Source: Clostridiales bacterium
GTDB lineage: Bacteria; Bacillota; Clostridia; TANB77; CAG-508
Length of the DNA stretch: 64,000 bases
Direction: 5' to 3'
NCBI GenBank assembly: GCA_004554705.1
Contig: SFKS01000004.1
Coordinates: 1 to 64,000 of the forward strand
Under the pieces are notes generated by a model that was not told where the DNA came from, ran no database searches, and saw nothing but the letters and a program-made list of their open reading frames with translations. Positions 45,169 to 54,496 of this stretch are shown one piece after another (the first letter of the stretch is position 1; the number at the start of each line of letters is the position of its first letter). The translations under genes and the position numbers were made by a program.

Positions 45169-46437
45169 TCATTCCTTTAAGGCTTCTATAACATTTTTGT
45201 ATACATAGAAACTTCCTATTATAAAAATCGTTCTATCTTTATATTTCTCTTTTGTTTCTTTTATTGCTCCTTTTAAGTCCATCGTCAGTATTCTTTCCTC
45301 TTCTATATATTTTTTAGCTTCTTTAGCAAGTACTTCTGCTGGAACATATGGTTTGTCTGGAATACCATTTGTAAAATAAAATATTGACTCATTGTCTTCA
45401 GATAGTTCTTTTATTATTGTATTATAATCTTTTGTTTCTAATATTGATATTATATATACTCTTTTTTTATTTTTATAATATTGCTCTATGTTTTGTTTTA
45501 GATTTCTAATTGCGTTCTCGTTATGTCCTCCATCAAATATTATGCAAGGGTTATTTACTAATTTTTCCATCCTTGCTTTATGTATTATTGTTTTTAACCC
45601 TTCTCTAATTGCAATCTCAGGGATTATATATCCTTTTTGTTTTAATATATCAATTGTCTCTATTGCCTCCATTGCATTTATTGTTTGAACTTTTCCCTTC
45701 AAATTAATTTCTATATTTTTATATTGTTTATAATCAAAACTTTGAAAATATTCATTATATTCATAATTTTCTATGTCCTCTGTTTTAATTAAATGCAAAG
45801 TATTTTTTTCTTTTTTACATTTTTCTTTAACAATATCCACAACCTCTGGTTGATTTATAAATACTGTTTCTGAATTTTTTTTAATAATTCCGGCTTTATG
45901 TCTTGATATTTCATTTAGTGTATTACCTAAAATATTCATGTGATCATATCCGATTGTTGTTATAACTGATACTATTGGTGCTACTATATTTGTACAGTCT
46001 GTTGTTCCACCTAAACCTGTTTCAATTACTGCAAAATCACATTGTTTCTTTTGAAAATAGATAAATGCTAATGAAGTAATTACTTCAAACCATTTTACTG
46101 GAATTTCATGTGTAGAATTATATTCTTCAACAACTTTTGAAAGAGGTATTAATATTTCTTCTACCTCTTTATCTTGAATCTGTTCATTATTTATGCAGAT
46201 TCCATCATTAAAAGTTATAAGATGTGGTGATATGAATTTTCCAACTTTATATTTTGCATTTATTAGGCAATTATTTATCATTTCACAAACACTACCTTTT
46301 CCGTTTGTTCCTGCTATATGTATGCATTTTACTTTTTTGTGTGGGTTATCAAATCTTGACATTATATATTCCATTGCTTCTAATGTTGGATCTTTTGTGA
46401 ACTTATCAAAATGTGATAAATATGCATCTATATTCAT
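45169..46437 (-). CDS. folC: Folylpolyglutamate/dihydrofolate synthase
   Basis: This 422-aa Mur-ligase-like enzyme adds glutamate to folates. P-loop CIHIAGTNGKGSVCEMI, then FISPHLITFNDGI, TTIGYDHMNILGNTL and FDGGHNENAIRNLKQN. It overlaps folT by four bases. Sharing an operon with an ECF importer indicates coupled folate uptake and retention. Confidence 0.95.
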   Translation of the reverse strand: MNIDAYLSHFDKFTKDPTLEAMEYIMSRFDNPHKKVKCIHIAGTNGKGSVCEMINNCLINAKYKVGKFISPHLITFNDGICINNEQIQDKEVEEILIPLSKVVEEYNSTHEIPVKWFEVITSLAFIYFQKKQCDFAVIETGLGGTTDCTNIVAPIVSVITTIGYDHMNILGNTLNEISRHKAGIIKKNSETVFINQPEVVDIVKEKCKKEKNTLHLIKTEDIENYEYNEYFQSFDYKQYKNIEINLKGKVQTINAMEAIETIDILKQKGYIIPEIAIREGLKTIIHKARMEKLVNNPCIIFDGGHNENAIRNLKQNIEQYYKNKKRVYIISILETKDYNTIIKELSEDNESIFYFTNGIPDKPYVPAEVLAKEAKKYIEEERILTMDLKGAIKETKEKYKDRTIFIIGSFYVYKNVIEALKE

Positions 46438-46989
46438 TCTTCTATTTGCTCCTCTTTATATAAATATTTTTTTATTGGCTTTTTTAGTGCTTTTTCTAAT
46501 AGTACAATTGATGTTACATATATTGGGAATACTACTACTTGTGTAATTGCTCTTGCACTTAAATAATACATATACGCTTGTCCATACATGGTTTTCAGCC
46601 ATAAAGAATTTAGTAATAAGTTTATCACTACTAATACTATTGCCGTACTTATAATAGATTTTATTGTAAAATATTTTTTTGCTTTATTTGGTGTTTCATA
46701 TAAAAACAATCCAAATATTAAGCCTGATAATGCTTCACTAATTGTAAAGCCAGGGAAATATGCTCCAAATGGCCATAGAATGGCTCCTATTAAATCTCCG
46801 TAATACTCCTATTAATATTGAATATTTCCATCCTAGTAGCATCCCTGCAAGCATTATTGGTAGCAAACTTAGGTTTATTGCTAAAAATTGCATATTGATT
46901 GTTATTAATCTATCAAATATTATAAACATTGCTAGTAATAATGATGCTAATATTATTTTTTTGTTTTTTGACATTACATATTTTTGCAT
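46434..46989 (-). CDS. folT: Folate ECF transporter S component FolT (one CGG +1 site)
   Basis: This 184-aa substrate-binding membrane protein of the folate ECF importer has six hydrophobic helices. The 0-frame turns polar and stops (LRRFNRSHSMAIW). Skipping C at 46800 restores a continuous hydrophobic FolT sequence, GVLGDLIGAILWPFGAYFPG followed by FTISEALSGLIFGLFLYE. ATG 46989 follows AAGGAG. First gene of folT-folC-ecfA-ecfT. The link to folate rests on folC next door and the family pattern. Confidence 0.9.
46798..46800 (-). other. In-frame CGG, +1 site of folT
   Basis: TTA CGG AGA. Skipping C gives Gly64 in IGVLGDLIGAIL, inside a membrane segment. Confidence 0.92.
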
Positions 46990-47220
46990 AGTTGGTCTCC
47001 TTAACTATATTATTTTACCAAATTTTTTAATGGTATTCAATATATCTTCTGGTTTTTTGTTAACTACTTTCATTTTGGTGCATATATTATATTGGGTGAT
47101 TTTATGGCTATTGTTTCAACAAATAAATTCTATACTTCAGAACTTTTATATAGTAATATTAGGGACTTACTTTCTACATATCCTTTTTTGCAATCTGAAA
47201 TTATTGGTTTCAGCGTGCTT

Positions 47221-47223
47221 CGG
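47221..47223 (+). other. In-frame CGG, +1 site 1 of the M14 peptidase
   Basis: CTT CGG AAA. Skipping C gives Gly40 in SVLGNPIPYIRVG. Confidence 0.92.
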
Positions 47224-47473
47224 AAATCCTATTCCGTATATACGAGTTGGTCATGGTCCTAAGCATGTATTCTATTCAGCTTCAATTCATGCAAATGAGT
47301 CTATAACTTGTAATATTCTTATGAAGTTTATAGAAGATTTTTGTGTTGCATATACAATAAATGCTGATATTTTCGGAATAAATAGTAGAACTATTTTCAA
47401 AAATTCTTCAATTTATATAGTACCTATGTGTAATCCGGATGGGGTTAATTTAGTAAATGGAGCTTATCCTGTA

Positions 47474-47476
47474 CGG
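47474..47476 (+). other. In-frame CGG, +1 site 2 of the M14 peptidase
   Basis: GTA CGG TAG: stop directly after in the 0-frame. Skipping C gives Gly124 in YPVGSSVYSRAQ. Confidence 0.9.
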
Positions 47477-47561
47477 TAGTTCTGTATATAGTAGAGCTCA
47501 AAATATTTCTCGTAATTATCCCGCAATTCCTTTCCCTATGGGATGGAAGTCTAATATTAAT

Positions 47562-47575
47562 GGTGTGGATTTAAA
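47562..47575 (+). repeat. Left attachment repeat
   Basis: GGTGTGGATTTAAA, encoding GVDLN of the peptidase. Identical to the right copy. Confidence 0.92.
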
Positions 47576-47615
47576 AAACTACCAACTAATTTGCAAAGTC
47601 TTGTAACTACTGAAA

Positions 47616-49350
47616 TTACACGATTTTGCATTTCTGATTTTCATTTATTAATTCTTCGATTTTTATAAATTCTTCTAGATTTTCATTAATAGAATTTAGT
47701 TTTGAAAAGTTGAAATATATGTATACATTTTTATCTTTATCAATCTCAATTTTATTGATTAATCTATATAAATAAATTTTATCTATCTTCTCTAATTTCA
47801 AAAATTCTTCTATTAATTTATCTAATTCTTTTTCTTCTTTTGTGTGATTTTTAGCATTAATTTTTTCCTCTGTTCCAATTAGTTTTTGTTCTAATTCTTT
47901 CTTTTGCTCGCATAGTTTTGTTCTTTCAAAATTAAATTTTTGTGAAACCCTAATATAATCTTCCTCTTGTAAAACACCTCTTAATTTATCCATATACATC
48001 TTGTCTAAATTATTATTTATATCCAATATAGCCTTATTAATTTGCTCGATTTTTTTCTTATATCCTTCTTGAATATCAAGAGTTTTGTTTTGATATTTTT
48101 CATAAATTGAATAAAAAATTTCTTTATCCGCGTATATTTGACATATCTTTTTTACAATATAAATAATATGCTTTTCAAACTTTTCATAATTCATGTTTAG
48201 TGGATAGCACCCACGTTCTTTTGCATCACTACAAGTTATATATGGATGTGATTTTGCATTTCTTTTAGAGTTCCTTTTAAGTACTATTTGCAGTTTTCTT
48301 TTGCAATGATAACAGTAAAGTAATCCTCTTAATAAATAATCATATTTTAGTTTTGTATTTGTTCCTCTTTTTTCAATAATACATTGTACTTTTTCAAATG
48401 TATCTTTATCAATAATAGCTTCGTGTGTATTATCAACTCTTATTTGATTTTCCTTTTCAACTGTTCTTATTTTCTTGACTTTGTATGATATAACTGACTT
48501 TTTATTTTGTACTGTATTTCCGATATACACTTCGTTTTTTAGCATATTGCATAGTGTTACTTCATTCCAGTCATATTCTTTTTTATTGCGTGAGCAACAA
48601 GGTTCTGGGGAACCCGACTGCAATCTTTGATTGCTTAGTCGGGTCAGGTTCTTATTTTCATCTTGTACAATTCCTGTTTTTCTATAACCAGTTGGAGATA
48701 AGTATTTATTTGAGTTTAAGAATTTTACTATTTCTACACTTCCATGACCTTTTGCATACATATTAAAAATCTTTTCTACAATATCTTTTACTTGCTCATC
48801 TATAATTAATTTATTTTTAATTGTAGGATGCCTTTTGTAACCATAAGCTGGAATACTGCACATATATTCCCCTTGTTGTTGTTTTTCCTTTAAAACACTT
48901 CTAATCTTCTTTGAAATATCTTTAGCATACATATCATTCATTATCGCTTTAAAAGGCGTTATATCGTTATTTGTGCTATCTATATATGTATCTATGCCAT
49001 CTGTTATTGCAACATATCTTATATTATTTTTAGGAAAATAATCCTCTAAATAAAAACCTGTTTTAATATAGTCCCTTCCAAGTCTTGATAAATCTTTTGT
49101 TATAACCATATTAATATTTTGATTTTCTATATCTTGCAATAACTCATTAAATGAAGGTCTGTCAAATGTAGTCCCAGAGATTCCATCATCAACATATTCC
49201 TTTACAAGATTTAAATTGTTCTCCTTTACATATCTTTGCAAAATTTTTCTTTGATTACCGATACTTTCGCTTTCTTGTTTGTCGCCATCTTCCCTAGATA
49301 GTCTTATATACATTCCGTACTTTGAAGTTTTGACTTCTTAAATCCAGCAT
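47616..49350 (-). CDS. Large serine recombinase (CGG +1 site at codon 12)
   Basis: A 577-aa site-specific recombinase: resolvase domain with catalytic Ser in YIRLSREDGD and DGISGTTFDRPSFNELL, recombinase domain, zinc ribbon (YCYHCKRKL ... CSDAKERGCYPL) and a C-terminal coiled coil. The only strong ribosome site, TAGGAGG, precedes ATG 49350. Translation from there reads MLDLRSQNFKV then CGG. Skipping C at 49317 gives VGMYIRLSRED and opens the whole gene. Without the shift the product is 18 aa. The alternative internal ATG at 49313 has no ribosome site. It ends close to the left repeat and should catalyse integration and excision of the element. Confidence 0.93.
49315..49317 (-). other. In-frame CGG, +1 site of the serine recombinase
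   Basis: GTA CGG AAT. Skipping C gives Gly12 in FKVGMYIRLSRED. It links the TAGGAGG-ATG start to the recombinase frame. Confidence 0.92.
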
Positions 49351-49425
49351 TTAACCTCCTATCCGTAATCATCTACGTTTATACTATAACGTACTCTTTA
49401 AATTTTTGCAAATGTTTTGTAATAA

Positions 49426-49572
49426 TTACTTACTCTTTACTTTTATACTTTCTAAATAATCTTTAAAAATTAATCCTACTGTTTCCTTCACATCCTGTTT
49501 TTCTTCTGTAAAAATACAATATGTATTAAACTCTAGTTTATTATCTTTAGTGTTGTTTTTATTCTCATTCAT
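49426..49572 (-). CDS. TnpW-like 48-aa element protein
   Basis: ATG 49572 follows AGGAGGAAAC. The small acidic/basic product (FNTYCIFTEEKQDVKETVGLIFKDYL) resembles short proteins encoded next to large serine recombinases of Tn4451-type elements. It lies 75 bases upstream of the recombinase start on the same strand. Role unknown. Confidence 0.6.
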   Translation of the reverse strand: MNENKNNTKDNKLEFNTYCIFTEEKQDVKETVGLIFKDYLESIKVKSK

Positions 49573-49588
49573 TGTTTCCTCCTAACCA

Positions 49589-49714
49589 AACCTAAATTAA
49601 GAATTGTTATTTGGCTAGGCATTTAAGAAAGAAATACCGGAGGCGTGCTTGTTGCACGTCGAGGATTTTCTTTCGCAAAATAACAACGCCAAATGGCGAT
49701 TATTAATTTAGGTT
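49589..49714. ncRNA. Candidate structured RNA/DNA element on the mobile element
   Basis: Outer 12-bp perfect inverted repeat AACCTAAATTAA / TTAATTTAGGTT encloses a GTTATTTGGC / GCCAAAT region and an inner GC-rich hairpin (GGCGTGC / GCACG). It sits immediately upstream of the TnpW-like gene, so it may be its leader. The gap 49715-49960 holds only A/T-rich sequence. Confidence 0.45.
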
Positions 49715-49960
49715 AATACAGAATATTAAAGAAAATGGCTAAATATGACACTTAAAACCAAGTGTATTTGTCAATGTGCAATTTTGCCTATACATATAGG
49801 TAAGAAATTTTAAAATTGTCCCGATATTTTTATAATTTTTTATTTTTCTAACATAAACAGCAATTGAAAACAAGAAAATATGACGAAACAATAATTTTTT
49901 TAATTTTGAGCAAAAAAAATAAACATATGGTTAATTCCACATGTCTATTAATGTTAAAAT

Positions 49961-51064
49961 TTATTTTCTGCTATCAATTATTTTCCTCGCTATTTTTTTG
50001 AATTCTTCATGAGAATAATATTTCATATTAAGATTATCTGCTTCGTTCTCAGCTTCTTCCAATACTTTGTCTATATCAGTAGTTCCAAATTGTTTCTCTA
50101 AATCTTTTATTTGATCTAATAGTATTATTTTGTCTCTTATCTTATTTAATATCTTTTTTACATCTTCTATTGTTATTCTATATTCATCTTTAAAAATATA
50201 TTTATCTTGCATTAACTTAAAGGCTTTTAATAAATCATCATTATATTCTGTACTAAAATACCCAAAATCTTTAATTTGAATATTCTTATCTACTCCACCT
50301 TTTCTATAAATCTCTTCTTCTCTTTTATATGCAACTATTTTTTCAAATTCATTTATACTATTAAAAAATTCTTGTATTCTTTTGGTTTTAAATAATATAG
50401 TTAAGTCATATAAATGTTTTGATAAATCCATATACATTTCTTTTTCAAAATATAATTCTGCAGCAAATAGCTTATCTATAAAGATTCTCTCTAATTTTTG
50501 AACTTTTATTTCAAAAGGTGCTATATCAAATTTTTGGCTTATCATTTCTTTTTCTTGTTTATTTGCATATTTATATATAATTGGTTCTATTGTATGAATT
50601 TCAATCGGCTCACTAACTGTGAATGAAGTAGCTTCTATTTGTATTTCTCCCGGTTTATGTAATGGATTTTCTTCATCCTTAAAAAGAGTATTATATCTAT
50701 AATATGCTGTAACACTTTGTTTAACATCTTTTGTTTTATCTTTATCCAATTCCAAACCAGGTATTTTATATCCTAGTGCTGATTTTTTTAATCGAGTTTT
50801 ATTGCTATTGTTAGATTCTTCTTTAATTACTTCAACTGTTAAATCAATATCTTCTGAAAATCTATTCATTGTATCTATTATTTTATATACAGCTGTTCCA
50901 CCTTTAAAATAAGCTTTTAAGTAATCTTGCTGTTTTGCTAATTCCTTTAGTACTGTACAGACATAATAGTCTTTTTCTATTATGTCTGCATCTATGTTCT
51001 CTCTTTCTTTTATAATTCGTATAAAACTTTGAAATTCAAATTCATTTTCATGAAAGTACATCAT
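49961..51064 (-). CDS. abiEii: AbiEii-type nucleotidyltransferase toxin
   Basis: This 367-aa protein has the nucleotidyltransferase core YFKGGTAVYKIIDTMNRFSEDIDLTVE (GG-T...DxD) and a long helical C terminus, as in the AbiEii/DUF1814 toxin family. AbiE toxins modify tRNA or GTP-related targets and abort phage infection. It follows the AbiEi-like gene by five bases in the usual antitoxin-toxin order. Confidence 0.85.
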   Translation of the reverse strand: MMYFHENEFEFQSFIRIIKERENIDADIIEKDYYVCTVLKELAKQQDYLKAYFKGGTAVYKIIDTMNRFSEDIDLTVEVIKEESNNSNKTRLKKSALGYKIPGLELDKDKTKDVKQSVTAYYRYNTLFKDEENPLHKPGEIQIEATSFTVSEPIEIHTIEPIIYKYANKQEKEMISQKFDIAPFEIKVQKLERIFIDKLFAAELYFEKEMYMDLSKHLYDLTILFKTKRIQEFFNSINEFEKIVAYKREEEIYRKGGVDKNIQIKDFGYFSTEYNDDLLKAFKLMQDKYIFKDEYRITIEDVKKILNKIRDKIILLDQIKDLEKQFGTTDIDKVLEEAENEADNLNMKYYSHEEFKKIARKIIDSRK

Positions 51065-51069
51065 ATCTC

Positions 51070-51723
51070 CTATCTTGCTAGAACTAATAACTTGTCTAAT
51101 ACATTTTTGCTATTTGTTTCTCTAACATATTTTATAATTTTTTCAAAATCTAATTTGCATTCTTCTATGATGTTATATAAAATTTCATTTGCATTTTCAG
51201 CTTCAATATAAATGTTGTCTTTATTTTCTAATATATCTATAAATTGCAAATACCTATAATTTTCATTTGTTATTTTTATTTTAGGTTTTGTTATATAAGT
51301 TCTTAATCTTTCATCATATTGCTTATGATATTTGCATTCGTTGGTTACTATGTCTGTAACATTTGGTACTAATGTTGTCAAACCAATCATATTAAATAAT
51401 TTTGCACCTATTATATATCCTTTTATATTACCATCTCTATCTTCTAAATATTTTAGTTTCCTTAATTTATTAGTATCTAATGGGACTTCTCCGAACATAC
51501 TAATAATAGGTTTATAATAGACACCTTTATATTCTGCTCTGATAATACCATCATTTTTAAATCTATTTAAAATGACATTTATATTTTTTAAAACGCTTTC
51601 CTTTTCTCCCTCTTCGCATTTTTCTATTACATATTTTTTTATATCTTCAATAAATATAGGTTCATCTTCAGGATATTGATCTATATAATCTAAAACAGTT
51701 TTGCAAATATTCATATTCTTCAC
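51070..51723 (-). CDS. abiEi: AbiEi-like antitoxin/regulator
   Basis: This 217-aa protein has an N-terminal winged helix (EPIFIEDIKKYVIEKCEEGEKESVLKNINVILNRFKNDGIIR) and a C-terminal antitoxin-like domain. Upstream partner of the nucleotidyltransferase toxin. AbiEi proteins repress their own promoter and neutralise AbiEii. The assignment rests on both context and domain layout. Confidence 0.78.
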   Translation of the reverse strand: MKNMNICKTVLDYIDQYPEDEPIFIEDIKKYVIEKCEEGEKESVLKNINVILNRFKNDGIIRAEYKGVYYKPIISMFGEVPLDTNKLRKLKYLEDRDGNIKGYIIGAKLFNMIGLTTLVPNVTDIVTNECKYHKQYDERLRTYITKPKIKITNENYRYLQFIDILENKDNIYIEAENANEILYNIIEECKLDFEKIIKYVRETNSKNVLDKLLVLAR

Positions 51724-51845
51724 CTTCTTTGTTATTGTTTTGTATTTGTTTTGTATATTTTTTAATTTATAATAACATTATATTCTATTTCTAGTAATTT
51801 GTCAATATCTGTTAATTAGTATGTTAATTAGTATAGTAAAAATTT

Positions 51846-51883
51846 GACCTAATTATTCAAATATTATTATTTAAATAATTAGG
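51846..51883. terminator. Hairpin between GNAT and AbiE genes
   Basis: GACCTAATTATT / AATAATTAGGTC 12-bp inverted repeat followed by T-rich sequence. Confidence 0.6.
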
Positions 51884-51891
51884 TCTATTTT

Positions 51892-51980
51892 TCATTTAAT
51901 ATTTATACATTCCAATGTCAAATTCATTGCATCAGCAAATCCAATTTTATAAAATTTTTCATTTTCATAAGAACCAATTA
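51892..51980 (-). pseudogene. Remnant of an unrecognised gene
   Basis: An open stretch encoding IIGSYENEKFYKIGFADAMN and ending TLECINIK before TGA has no start. It abuts the GNAT stop. It looks like the 3' end of a lost cargo gene. Confidence 0.3.
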
Positions 51981-52562
51981 TTTTACATTTTTATTTCTAA
52001 TATAATCGCCCTCAAATTCATATTCAAGTATGTCCATATGTAACTTATCATAATATTTTCCGTTTAAAAAAATTTCTTCTCTACTTTTTCCAGTATCTTT
52101 AAATCCACATTTTAAATAACACTTATGTGCTCTTTCATTTACAGAAAGAAGATCTAATCTTATGCTATGTAAGTTTAAATATTTAAATCCATATTCTAGC
52201 AAAATTTTTATCGCTTCTGTTCCATATCCATTACTTCTATATTCTTTATCTCCTATAAATATTCCAAGTACAGCGCTTCTTTCAATCCAATTAAAGTGTT
52301 CCAATCCAATTGTTCCAACTAATTTATCATTATTTAAATCAATAATATCAAAATTTCTATTTTCATTATTTTTTGCTGAATTTTCAAGCCAATCTTTTTC
52401 TCCAATTAATGTTGTAATTTGTCCACTTCTCCCTGTATAATCTGTTACTTGAAAATCGTTCATCCATTCTGTAAATTTTTCAATTTCTTCATCTGATACT
52501 CCTTTTGGAGATAAATATATTCTGTCTCCCACTAATTTTTTAAAATATTTCATTTTTATCAC
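51978..52562 (-). CDS. GNAT family N-acetyltransferase (RimJ/RimL-like)
   Basis: This 194-aa protein has the acetyl-CoA motif LGIFIGDKEYRSNGYGTEAIKILLEYGF and LNLHSIRLDLLSVNERAHKCYLKCGFKDTG, typical of RimJ/RimL or antibiotic-modifying acetyltransferases. Substrate unknown. It is the last of four same-strand cargo genes of the mobile element. Confidence 0.88.
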   Translation of the reverse strand: MIKMKYFKKLVGDRIYLSPKGVSDEEIEKFTEWMNDFQVTDYTGRSGQITTLIGEKDWLENSAKNNENRNFDIIDLNNDKLVGTIGLEHFNWIERSAVLGIFIGDKEYRSNGYGTEAIKILLEYGFKYLNLHSIRLDLLSVNERAHKCYLKCGFKDTGKSREEIFLNGKYYDKLHMDILEYEFEGDYIRNKNVK

Positions 52563-52611
52563 TCCATTCTATAAATTCTTCTTTTTATAAAACCGTAATA
52601 GATTCATTAAC

Positions 52612-52920
52612 TTATTTATTTGTTGTTAAATCGGTATAATATATTATTTCTTTTCCTAATTCTTTAGCATACTGTATTTCCAAACTTGTACTATTTCCAA
52701 TATAATTATTTACATTTATAACTAATATTGCATCAGATAGCTCTATTCTTTTAAAATGCTCTTCTTTTAACTTTTTTAATTGTTCTTCTGATCTTTTTAA
52801 ATTCTCTATTGTTGAATAAACAGGTGTAAGTATACAATTACCTTCTAATGCCATTTTCTCAGCAACAATCATCATTTCTTTTTGAAATTTTAAACTTCCA
52901 CATAATGTTATTATTTTCAT
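52612..52920 (-). CDS. Nucleoside 2-deoxyribosyltransferase-like protein
   Basis: This 102-aa protein starts MKIITLCGSLKFQKEMMIVA and has HFKRIELSDAILVINVNNYIGNSTSLEIQYAKELGKEIIYY, the pattern of the nucleoside deoxyribosyltransferase/DUF4406 fold. Probable nucleotide-binding enzyme; the reaction is not certain. Confidence 0.75.
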   Translation of the reverse strand: MKIITLCGSLKFQKEMMIVAEKMALEGNCILTPVYSTIENLKRSEEQLKKLKEEHFKRIELSDAILVINVNNYIGNSTSLEIQYAKELGKEIIYYTDLTTNK

Positions 52921-52939
52921 TGCTACTCTCCTATTACTT

Positions 52940-53464
52940 TTATATATGATTAATATATTTATTAAACTCTTTAAAACTTATTCCAACTGGTATTTCATAA
53001 AATTCTTTTGTTGGGCTATCTTTTCCGCCTCTTAATTTTATATAATATTCTACAATCTCTTTTATTGCTATGTCTTCTGAATTATATTCATAAATTCCTT
53101 TTTTCTCAAAATTAGGATGTTCCATATGATATACTTTTCCATTCTCATAATACAATATAAAACAATGCATATGTTCTTCTTCCTCAAGATTTCCATAATC
53201 ATCTGGTTCAAATATTCTACAACAAAACATTTTATTCTTAATATTGATTTTATTTAATAAGTCATGCATTAAATTAACTTGCTCTATACATGTTCCTATT
53301 TTGTATTTCAATATTTCTTCTATTGACATTGTTCTATAGATTCTGCGAAAATCTTTCATTGTATTTAAATGTTGCTTACCACTAATATCAATCCATCCAT
53401 ATTCTATATTATCATCTATGAATTGGTATACATCTTCAGGACTTTTTATTTCACTTAATTCCAT
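52940..53464 (-). CDS. Transglutaminase-like protein
   Basis: This 174-aa protein has a Cys in KIGTCIEQVNLMHDLL, then HMHCFILYYENGKVYHMEHPN, which fits the Cys-His-Asp order of the transglutaminase-like fold. Substrate unknown. Mobile-element cargo. Confidence 0.65.
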   Translation of the reverse strand: MELSEIKSPEDVYQFIDDNIEYGWIDISGKQHLNTMKDFRRIYRTMSIEEILKYKIGTCIEQVNLMHDLLNKINIKNKMFCCRIFEPDDYGNLEEEEHMHCFILYYENGKVYHMEHPNFEKKGIYEYNSEDIAIKEIVEYYIKLRGGKDSPTKEFYEIPVGISFKEFNKYINHI

Positions 53465-53495
53465 TTCTTCACCTACTGATTATATTTATACAACT

Positions 53496-54191
53496 CTATT
53501 TACACTTTCCAATAAATTTTTTAAATAAATTATCAGTAAATATATCTTCAAGCATTAATTCTGGATGCCATTTTATTCCTATTACAAATTTCTTGTTATC
53601 TAATTCAAAACTTTCTACTAATCCGTCATAAGATATTGATGATATTCTAGCATAATTTTCAACTTTTTCTTTGGGAGCAATCATACTATGAATACTATTT
53701 ACATTATATTCATCTTCATTTATTAAATTATATATTTTTGTTCCCTTTATTACAGATATTTTATGTCTATAATCTTTATCATATATATCATGACTTTTTG
53801 TCTTATCTTCAATTACATCTGTCCCCAATGCTCTTAATATATTATTAAATCCTGCACAAATTCCTATAAGTGGTTTATCCAATTCAATTATTCTTTTAGC
53901 CATTTCTATTTCATAATTCGAACTATATAATCCACCTTGTAAAATAAATCCATCACATAAATCTATTTGTCTGTACAATTCTTCTTTTTCCTCATCACTT
54001 AAAATTGTATCATCTTTAATATCATTATCATTAAATTTCAAAGTTATTTCTGTTGGCAATAGCATTATTGCTGTCCCACCATTTTTTACAATTAAATATC
54101 TTATTTCATCAACTTCATCAATTCTATGCCAAATATCTTCTCCATATTGTGGCTGAACTTTACCTATTATTCCTATGATTGGTTTTTTCAT
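53496..54191 (-). CDS. Class I glutamine amidotransferase-like (peptidase C26) protein
   Basis: This 231-aa protein has the nucleophile elbow LIGICAGFNNILRALG and the catalytic His-Glu in GIKWHPE, as in gamma-glutamyl-GABA hydrolase/PuuD-type enzymes. It starts MKKPIIGIIGK. First of the four-gene cargo group. Confidence 0.85.
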   Translation of the reverse strand: MKKPIIGIIGKVQPQYGEDIWHRIDEVDEIRYLIVKNGGTAIMLLPTEITLKFNDNDIKDDTILSDEEKEELYRQIDLCDGFILQGGLYSSNYEIEMAKRIIELDKPLIGICAGFNNILRALGTDVIEDKTKSHDIYDKDYRHKISVIKGTKIYNLINEDEYNVNSIHSMIAPKEKVENYARISSISYDGLVESFELDNKKFVIGIKWHPELMLEDIFTDNLFKKFIGKCK

Positions 54192-54318
54192 TTTATCTCA
54201 CCTACAACTTTCTTGAGATAATTATATCATTCTCCTTAATTTTATTCCACCTATTCATAGATATATTTTTCATTAAAATTCGTATATACATTTTATCAAA
54301 AATAAATTTATTTTACCC

Positions 54319-54430
54319 CGAATTTTGGAGAGCATTTTTTGATGACCAAAATTCGCCAGCTTGGTGTTTTGACACCATTTTTGCTGTTTAGGGCGAAATC
54401 CCTAAAACCCTTTTTAGCCCGCTGGGAGAA
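54319..54430. ncRNA. Candidate structured element, three tandem hairpins
   Basis: CGAATTTTGG / CCAAAATTCG, then CAGC-GGTGT / ACACC-GCTG, then TTTAGGG / CCCTAAA, in a locally GC-rich patch upstream of the amidotransferase gene. Family not recognised; either strand possible. Confidence 0.4.
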
Positions 54431-54496
54431 TTTTTTTGCTTTAATTCTATTAATAAAAAAAGAAATATTTTTATTAATTTCTTAAAATTTTTAATT

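Larger units (their letters stand above)
47104..47575 (+). pseudogene. M14 family zinc carboxypeptidase, 5' part (split by mobile element; two CGG +1 sites)
   Basis: This resembles M14 gamma-D-glutamyl-diaminopimelate peptidases acting on peptidoglycan. Start ATG 47104. Skipping C at 47221 gives IIGFSVLGNPIPYIRVGHGP, then the zinc motif SASIHANESITC and PMCNPDGVNLVNG. Skipping C at 47474 gives AYPVGSSVYSRAQNISRNYPAI. The reading ends at SNINGVDL, where the 7.3-kb element is inserted. Joined to 54850-55297, the uninterrupted gene has 305 codons in one corrected frame. Both shifts lie upstream of the insertion, so they probably did not accumulate after inactivation. Confidence 0.88.

Noticed and set aside
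21882..47479. Stop-codon readthrough or stop reassignment
   Set aside because: The first 0-frame stops differ (TAA, TAG, TGA) and lie at varied distances. The true continuation is in another frame, so reading through stops does not restore the proteins.
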